From NCBI GenBank assembly GCA_016234345.1, contig JACRFG010000004.1:1-10655 (forward strand): a stretch of DNA of 10,655 bases. The letters are read 5' to 3'. Position numbers and translations under genes: made by a program. The notes beneath the pieces were generated by a model. That model was given only the letters and a program-made list of their open reading frames with translations. It was not told where the DNA came from and did no database searches. Of the stretch, positions 7,007 through 10,655 are shown in pieces (position 1 is the first letter of the stretch; each line of letters opens with the position of its first letter). The stretch is from Candidatus Jorgensenbacteria bacterium. GTDB taxonomy: Bacteria; Patescibacteriota; Minisyncoccia; UBA6257; GWB1-50-10.

Positions 7007-7953
7007 ATCTAGAAAAAAATATAAAAACTCTGACGGCTCGTGATTTCGAAGAAGCTTTCCAAGACACGTTAAGCGACAACCTGTCTTTAAAGATTAAGGA
7101 ATACGATTTCAAATACATTGAAATGTCGCAAGCCGAACGAGATCTTTGTTTGTTGGAAATTATCAAAAGATTAAGAGAGGGTATGCCGGTAAAAGCGGGT
7201 AAGCATCGTCAAGAAGATTGGAATTTAGGATGGAAGGAAAACCTTGATACGCTTCTTGGAAAAAGAGATGAAAAAGCAATATTGCCGCGTTATTTTGGTA
7301 AATATAAGATTGTCCGTTGGAAGCAGAATTTTATAAAGCCCTTAAGCGAGAATTTTGAAAGGAATACATTACGCGTTATTGAAGAATGGCTGTTTGAAAA
7401 GTATTTGAAAGAAGTCGGATCCATTTATGAATTCGGTTGTGGTACCGGTCATCATTTGCTTTCTGCAGGGAAAATAAACAAAAAGGCGCATCTTTATGGT
7501 TTGGATTGGGCTCGATCGTCTCAGCAAATTCTCGAGCATTTGAAAGTGGATGATCATGATAAGCGTAATATTTCGGGGAATTATTTTGATTTTTTTAATC
7601 CCGATCACAACTTCGAACTCGATAAAAATAGCGGTGTCTACACCGTGGCTGCGCTGGAACAGACTGGCGATAAATTCAATTCGTTTTTGGAATACTTATT
7701 GGAAAACAAAAACAAACCAGTTATCTGCATACATACCGAGCCGATTGCCGAATTATTGGATGCGGATAATTTAGTTGATTATCTCTCAATCGAGTATTTT
7801 AAAGAAAGAAATTATCTTTCCGGGTTTTTGACCTATTTGAGAAACTTAGAACAACAGAAAAAAATAAAAATCCATCAGGCCCAACGAACCTATATTGGAA
7901 GCCTGTTTATCGAAGGCTATTCGGTTGTAGTCTGGTCGCCGATCCCTCAATAG
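7003..7953 (+). CDS. Class I SAM-dependent methyltransferase
   Basis: A 316-residue protein. The first 135 or so residues are a helical, charged N-terminal region that I do not recognise. The Rossmann methyltransferase core follows: motif I SIYEFGCGTGHHLL with the EFGCGTG loop at 143-149, then LYGLDWA with acidic Asp168 expected to bind the SAM ribose. Later motifs are less clear (SGVYTVAALEQTG could be motif IV). No membrane segment or signal peptide is seen. It is translationally coupled to the SDR before it (ATGA) and is the last member of the transketolase-SDR-methyltransferase cassette, so its likely substrate is the cassette's sugar, as an O- or C-methylation; this is inference. A weak purine stretch, GGGGAAG, precedes the ATG. 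Confidence 0.82.
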   Translation: MNLEKNIKTLTARDFEEAFQDTLSDNLSLKIKEYDFKYIEMSQAERDLCLLEIIKRLREGMPVKAGKHRQEDWNLGWKENLDTLLGKRDEKAILPRYFGKYKIVRWKQNFIKPLSENFERNTLRVIEEWLFEKYLKEVGSIYEFGCGTGHHLLSAGKINKKAHLYGLDWARSSQQILEHLKVDDHDKRNISGNYFDFFNPDHNFELDKNSGVYTVAALEQTGDKFNSFLEYLLENKNKPVICIHTEPIAELLDADNLVDYLSIEYFKERNYLSGFLTYLRNLEQQKKIKIHQAQRTYIGSLFIEGYSVVVWSPIPQ

Positions 7954-7973
7954 TTATTTGGTTTGTGTTACTA

Positions 7974-9038
7974 ATGAATCAAACCAAAACTCTTTTTATC
8001 ATTCCTCCAGGAAAAGACGAACTCAAGGGGCGCATCCTTGAGCCTACCATGAGAAGCCCCGGCGCCCCTTTGAGCGGCGGCTTCGTTGATTTTTTTGAAG
8101 AGAATGGTTTTGCGGTAAAAACAATTGATGCGTGGAAATTAGCCGAACATAAATTGGACGATGCGCTTTTGGTAATAAATTTTCCTGACGACAGCCTTTT
8201 TATGCGCGCGTTGTATTTTTTTAAATACACGTTACGCGGCAAAGAACGCTTTGCAGTAAACCGGAAAGATTTTTATGGATTTATAAAATTATTTTCAAAA
8301 AAGATTTTGTACCAAGGAGAGCCCCCCAGTAATATGCCATACCCTCATCGCCATCTTCAAAAGTTGAGTAAATTATTCGATACGATATTTTTATTTCGTA
8401 AGGCGGAAACAAAAAATTCCAAGGTCCGGCATCTTATGTGGCCGCGTGATTTACGTGAAGGATTTGAACGTCTTCACGAAGTGCCTAAAGAGAGATTTTT
8501 AGCGATGATCAATAATAATTGTACTCCCCACGGCGATTTTAAAAGAGAATTATACAGCGAGCGTTTGCGAGCCATAAAATACTTTAGTTCTAAGGAGGGT
8601 TTTGATCTTTGGGGTGGCAGATGGGACAGATTACTCTTTTTTCCGCATTGGAATAAATTTGGAGCTGTGAAAAAGAGCTGGCGCGGCTACATTGAAGGAG
8701 ATAAGCTTGAAATGCTGGCTAAGTATAAATTCGCCATCGCTTTCGAAAACTCATCTTACCCGGGGTATGTGAGCGAGAAGATTTTTGATTGTTTTCTTAC
8801 TGGTGTAGTGCCGGTGTATCTTGGCGCTCCGGACGTGACTGAATATGTGCCGAAAGATTGTTTTATTGATATGCGCGAATTCAAAACATACGCTGATTTG
8901 GAAAAATACCTTCGTGCCGTTCCTGATCGGGAACTCGTATTGTATCGCGAACGTTTTATAAAATATTTATATTCGGTAAAAGACACGATTTTTTCCAAGC
9001 GTTTGTTCGCGGAGAAAATATGGAATGCTCTTGGGTGA
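7974..9038 (+). CDS. GT10-family glycosyltransferase (alpha-1,3/1,4-fucosyltransferase type)
   Basis: A 354-residue protein. The C-terminal half carries the family hallmark FAIAFENSSYPGYVSEKIF at 253-271, with Glu258, Asn259, Glu268 and Lys269. It continues with the GVVPVYLGAPDVTEYVP stretch and CFIDMREF, the donor-binding region of fucosyltransferases that use GDP-L-fucose. The N-terminal half is variable as usual and would bind the acceptor. There is no signal peptide or membrane anchor; like other bacterial GT10 enzymes it should act in the cytoplasm, perhaps at the membrane face. ATG 7974 is preferred over an in-frame GTG at 7965; neither has a Shine-Dalgarno. It is the last gene before a terminator. 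With gmd and the fucose-synthase-like gene it supports a GDP-fucose or related donor; transfer of a modified GDP-sugar is possible. Confidence 0.92.
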   Translation: MNQTKTLFIIPPGKDELKGRILEPTMRSPGAPLSGGFVDFFEENGFAVKTIDAWKLAEHKLDDALLVINFPDDSLFMRALYFFKYTLRGKERFAVNRKDFYGFIKLFSKKILYQGEPPSNMPYPHRHLQKLSKLFDTIFLFRKAETKNSKVRHLMWPRDLREGFERLHEVPKERFLAMINNNCTPHGDFKRELYSERLRAIKYFSSKEGFDLWGGRWDRLLFFPHWNKFGAVKKSWRGYIEGDKLEMLAKYKFAIAFENSSYPGYVSEKIFDCFLTGVVPVYLGAPDVTEYVPKDCFIDMREFKTYADLEKYLRAVPDRELVLYRERFIKYLYSVKDTIFSKRLFAEKIWNALG

Positions 9039-9072
9039 TTGGTTTTCTCGTTAATCCGGTGCTTTTAACAGT

Positions 9073-9104
9073 AATGCCCGATATTTCTATCGGGCATTGT
9101 TTTT
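9073..9104 (+). terminator. Rho-independent terminator of the plus-strand operon
   Basis: An 11-bp perfect stem, AATGCCCGATA (9073-9083) with TATCGGGCATT (9088-9098), has a TTTC loop and is followed by GTTTTT. It lies 34 bases after the GT10 stop. On the minus strand the loop reads GAAA but no T-run follows, so it works best for the plus strand. Confidence 0.88.
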
Positions 9105-9120
9105 AGTCGTTTTCACGACT
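9105..9120 (-). other. Small hairpin over the NUDIX gene stop
   Basis: AGTCGT (9105-9110) pairs with ACGACT (9115-9120). On the minus strand the loop is GAAA, a GNRA tetraloop, and the loop begins within the TGA stop. Directly after it comes the terminator stem, which also has a GAAA loop on this strand. The minus-strand mRNA would thus end in two tandem hairpins of similar design, possibly protecting its 3' end. Confidence 0.4.
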
Positions 9121-9625
9121 TGAAAAGAAAGGGATTGGCTACGTCGAGGTAGTGACGTACAAAATCGTCGTGGTTTGGCACCATAGGAGATGGAATATCG
9201 GTAAAGAATTTGGCGTGTTCGCTGATTTCCGGTCGACGATCGACAGAGCAGGCATAGACAAGTGAGATAGGGTAACCATACGGATGGTCTGTCCAGAAAT
9301 GAGGCGGCATGATAAGCGTAGCTTTAGTGATCGTAAAATCACCTTTAAGTTCTTTTTTGGCAATGGCTTCGCATGTGGCTTCAGGCGATTCATGCCATGG
9401 CCGTACATATCCGCCGGGAATATGCCAACCTTTCCAATGTTTGTCTTCACGGTAGGTTAAGAGAAATGATAGTGGATTATCCGGATCAATAATCAATACT
9501 TCAATGGCTGGCCAACGGACAATCTTTTGTATCGCTTCAAACGATGCTTGATCGGGTAAGTAGCCCCCTTCAGCCACCACTATTTTGAGCAATTGGTTCA
9601 GTTCTTGTGTGTCTGCGGCATTCAA
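9113..9625 (-). CDS. NUDIX-like hydrolase with atypical Nudix box
   Basis: A 170-residue protein. The Nudix fold region begins with RWPAIEVLIIDPDNPLSFLL and HWKGWHIPGGYVRPWHES (63-80), continuing to KKELKG (90-95). Compared with the consensus GX5EX7REUXEE, there is one extra residue between Gly72 and Glu79, the Arg is Ala87, the next Glu is Ile88, and one Glu of the last pair is missing, leaving Glu92. GDP-mannose mannosyl hydrolases also have a reduced box with a single key Glu in that place, and they occur in GDP-fucose loci (WcaH), so a nucleotide-sugar hydrolase is possible but unproven. The start is TTG at 9625: AAAGGTG (9640-9634) lies eight bases upstream, and the nearest upstream ATG opens only a five-codon ORF. 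A strong promoter precedes it. Monocistronic, convergent with the GT10 gene. Confidence 0.82.
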   Translation of the reverse strand: MNAADTQELNQLLKIVVAEGGYLPDQASFEAIQKIVRWPAIEVLIIDPDNPLSFLLTYREDKHWKGWHIPGGYVRPWHESPEATCEAIAKKELKGDFTITKATLIMPPHFWTDHPYGYPISLVYACSVDRRPEISEHAKFFTDIPSPMVPNHDDFVRHYLDVANPFLFKS

Positions 9626-9676
9626 TTAGGTAGCACCTTTCATTATAGGTTGTGAATGTGACTGGAACTGACATGA

Positions 9677-9705
9677 ATTATGGACTATTATTCATAATTT
9701 GTCAA
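9677..9705 (-). promoter_or_regulatory. Sigma70-type promoter of the NUDIX gene
   Basis: On the minus strand a perfect TTGACA (9705-9700) is separated by 17 bases from CATAAT (9682-9677), a five-of-six match to the -10 consensus. The transcript would start about 45 bases before the TTG start codon. Confidence 0.7.
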
Positions 9706-9731
9706 TTAATTTTCTACGAGTATGGCTTGGC

Positions 9732-9761
9732 TAGACAAAATATGGTCAACTCCGTTATGAT
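9732..9761 (+). promoter_or_regulatory. Probable promoter of the C-methyltransferase gene
   Basis: TAGACA (9732-9737) and TATGAT (9756-9761) each match consensus at five of six positions, with an 18-base spacer. The leader would be about 20 bases, AT-rich, with no Shine-Dalgarno. The -10 box overlaps the conserved motif at 9744-9757. Confidence 0.5.
9744..9757 (-). promoter_or_regulatory. Motif TAACGGAGTTGACC, copy 2
   Basis: Minus-strand motif differing at two of 14 positions from the one at 2201-2214. It lies in the spacer and -10 of the plus-strand promoter and upstream of the NUDIX promoter, so a bound protein could affect both directions. Its own TTGACC has no good -10 at normal spacing, unlike copy 1. 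Confidence 0.4.
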
Positions 9762-9790
9762 AACAAGCGATTTACGTTTTTTAATTAATT

Positions 9791-10655
9791 ATGAGTGGTA
9801 ATACTTACAAGAGAAAAGAGTGCCGCGTATGCGGTTTTAAGCCGCTCGTCGAAATACTTTCGTTGGGCGATCTTCACGTTTCTGATTTTGTTGAAGACAA
9901 TAATGGTACGGTTTCAAAATTCCCGCTTACTTTAATACTTTGCGATGCTCGGGAGGGCGGTTGCGGTCTTTTGCAGCTTGAGGAGACCGTCTCCCACGAA
10001 TCTTTATACCGAAATTATTGGTATCGTTCGGGCATGAATAAAACCATGACCGATGAACTTTACGGCATTGCCCGTAAGGTCGAAACGCTTACGCCGCTTA
10101 AGGCCAGAGATTATGTTATCGATATAGGCGCCAACGACGGAACATTACTCAGGGGTTACACAACTGAAGGATTGAATCTTGTTGGTTTTGAGCCAGCCAA
10201 AAATTTAATGGAATACGCCGAAAAAGGAACGACCAAGATCTTTAACGATTTCTTTGGTTATAAACCATGGCATAAGGAATTCGGCGATAAGAAAGCCAAG
10301 GTTATTACGGCCATTGCGATGTTTTATGACTTGGAAGATCCCAACGCATTTGTCGCTGATGCGGCTCGTTGTCTCCATTCTGACGGTGTCTTCATTATTC
10401 AGATGAGTTATCTGCCGCTTATGCTTTCGCAAAATGCGTTTGACAATATTTGTCATGAGCATCTTGAATATTATTCTTTGTTCTCTCTGGAAAATCTTTT
10501 GAAACGCCACAATCTTGAAGTATTCGATGTCGAATTGAATGACGTAAATGGCGGAAGTTTCAGAATTTATATCAAACATAAAGAAAGTGGGAAAGCCGTT
10601 AAGGTTTCCAAAGAAGCTCATGATCGCGTAAAGCAATTAAGAGAGTCCGAGATCA
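9791..10655 (+). CDS. Nucleotide-sugar C-methyltransferase (TylC3/NovU/TcaB9 type), 3' end outside window
   Basis: The reading frame is open from ATG 9791 to the window edge; 288 residues are visible of a family usually about 400 long. Domains in order: an N-terminal zinc-binding part with CRVCG (Cys11, Cys14) and the later Cys51 and Cys58 before GLLQL; then NYWYRSGMNKTM at 75-86; the SAM-binding loop DIGANDGT at 111-118 and GFEPA at 132-136; AMFYDLEDP at 176-184; CHEHLEYYSL at 221-230, where the Glu-His pair matches the catalytic region described for TcaB9-type enzymes; and NGGSFRIYI near the edge. Such enzymes methylate the carbon next to the keto group of 4-keto-6-deoxy nucleotide sugars, giving branched sugars. 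With gmd nearby the substrate could be GDP-4-keto-6-deoxymannose, as in virenose formation, but dTDP sugars are also common. No Shine-Dalgarno is present. Confidence 0.93.
   Translation, partial: MSGNTYKRKECRVCGFKPLVEILSLGDLHVSDFVEDNNGTVSKFPLTLILCDAREGGCGLLQLEETVSHESLYRNYWYRSGMNKTMTDELYGIARKVETLTPLKARDYVIDIGANDGTLLRGYTTEGLNLVGFEPAKNLMEYAEKGTTKIFNDFFGYKPWHKEFGDKKAKVITAIAMFYDLEDPNAFVADAARCLHSDGVFIIQMSYLPLMLSQNAFDNICHEHLEYYSLFSLENLLKRHNLEVFDVELNDVNGGSFRIYIKHKESGKAVKVSKEAHDRVKQLRESEI

Noticed and set aside
7965..7973. GTG 7965 as start of the GT10 gene
   Set aside because: It adds only three residues, and the ATG at 7974 is the better start codon; no Shine-Dalgarno favours either.
10205..10636. 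Minus-strand ORF of 143 residues
   Set aside because: It is the antisense shadow of the C-methyltransferase, whose frame shows conserved family motifs throughout; the antisense protein shows none.

Overview
The window is a bacterial cell-surface sugar locus. It encodes parts of a nucleotide-sugar pathway, most likely GDP-linked deoxysugars, together with a fucosyltransferase-type glycosyltransferase and two separate minus-strand units that interrupt it. Genes use the standard code, with TAA, TAG and TGA all serving as stops. Spacing is tight, the base composition is moderate and slightly AT-rich, and most plus-strand genes have no visible Shine-Dalgarno sequence. A recurring TAACGGGGT-type intergenic motif and this compact style would fit a candidate-phylum (Patescibacteria/Parcubacteria-like) genome, but nothing here is taxonomically decisive and I hold that view weakly.

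Layout: 1-993 (+) is GDP-mannose 4,6-dehydratase, cut only by the window edge, ending at a strong bidirectional terminator (1006-1041). 1040-2127 (-) is a two-gene unit, an HD-domain hydrolase followed by a cupin with a 4-base overlap. 2128-2323 is a divergent promoter region with a 14-bp inverted repeat. 2324-9038 (+) is a seven-gene run: two tandem paralogous SDR genes (the second GDP-L-fucose-synthase-like), a split transketolase (N and C subunits), a third SDR, a SAM methyltransferase and a GT10-family glycosyltransferase, closed by a terminator at 9073-9104. 9113-9625 (-) is a NUDIX-like hydrolase. 9626-9790 is a second divergent promoter region. 9791 to the edge (+) is a sugar C-methyltransferase with no stop inside the window.

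How the genes may work together (inference): Gmd turns GDP-D-mannose into GDP-4-keto-6-deoxy-D-mannose. The second SDR keeps the epimerisation Cys and His of GDP-fucose synthase and could make GDP-L-fucose or a relative. Its paralog has lost both residues and may be a plain 4-ketoreductase making a different product. The tightly coupled cassette transketolase-N / transketolase-C / SDR / methyltransferase looks like a module that adds a two-carbon unit to a keto sugar, then reduces and methylates it. The C-methyltransferase at the right edge would add a branched methyl group to a 4-keto sugar. GT10 enzymes normally use GDP-fucose, so the locus plausibly ends in transfer of a fucose-like or branched GDP-sugar onto a surface glycan. 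The substrates cannot be fixed from sequence alone.
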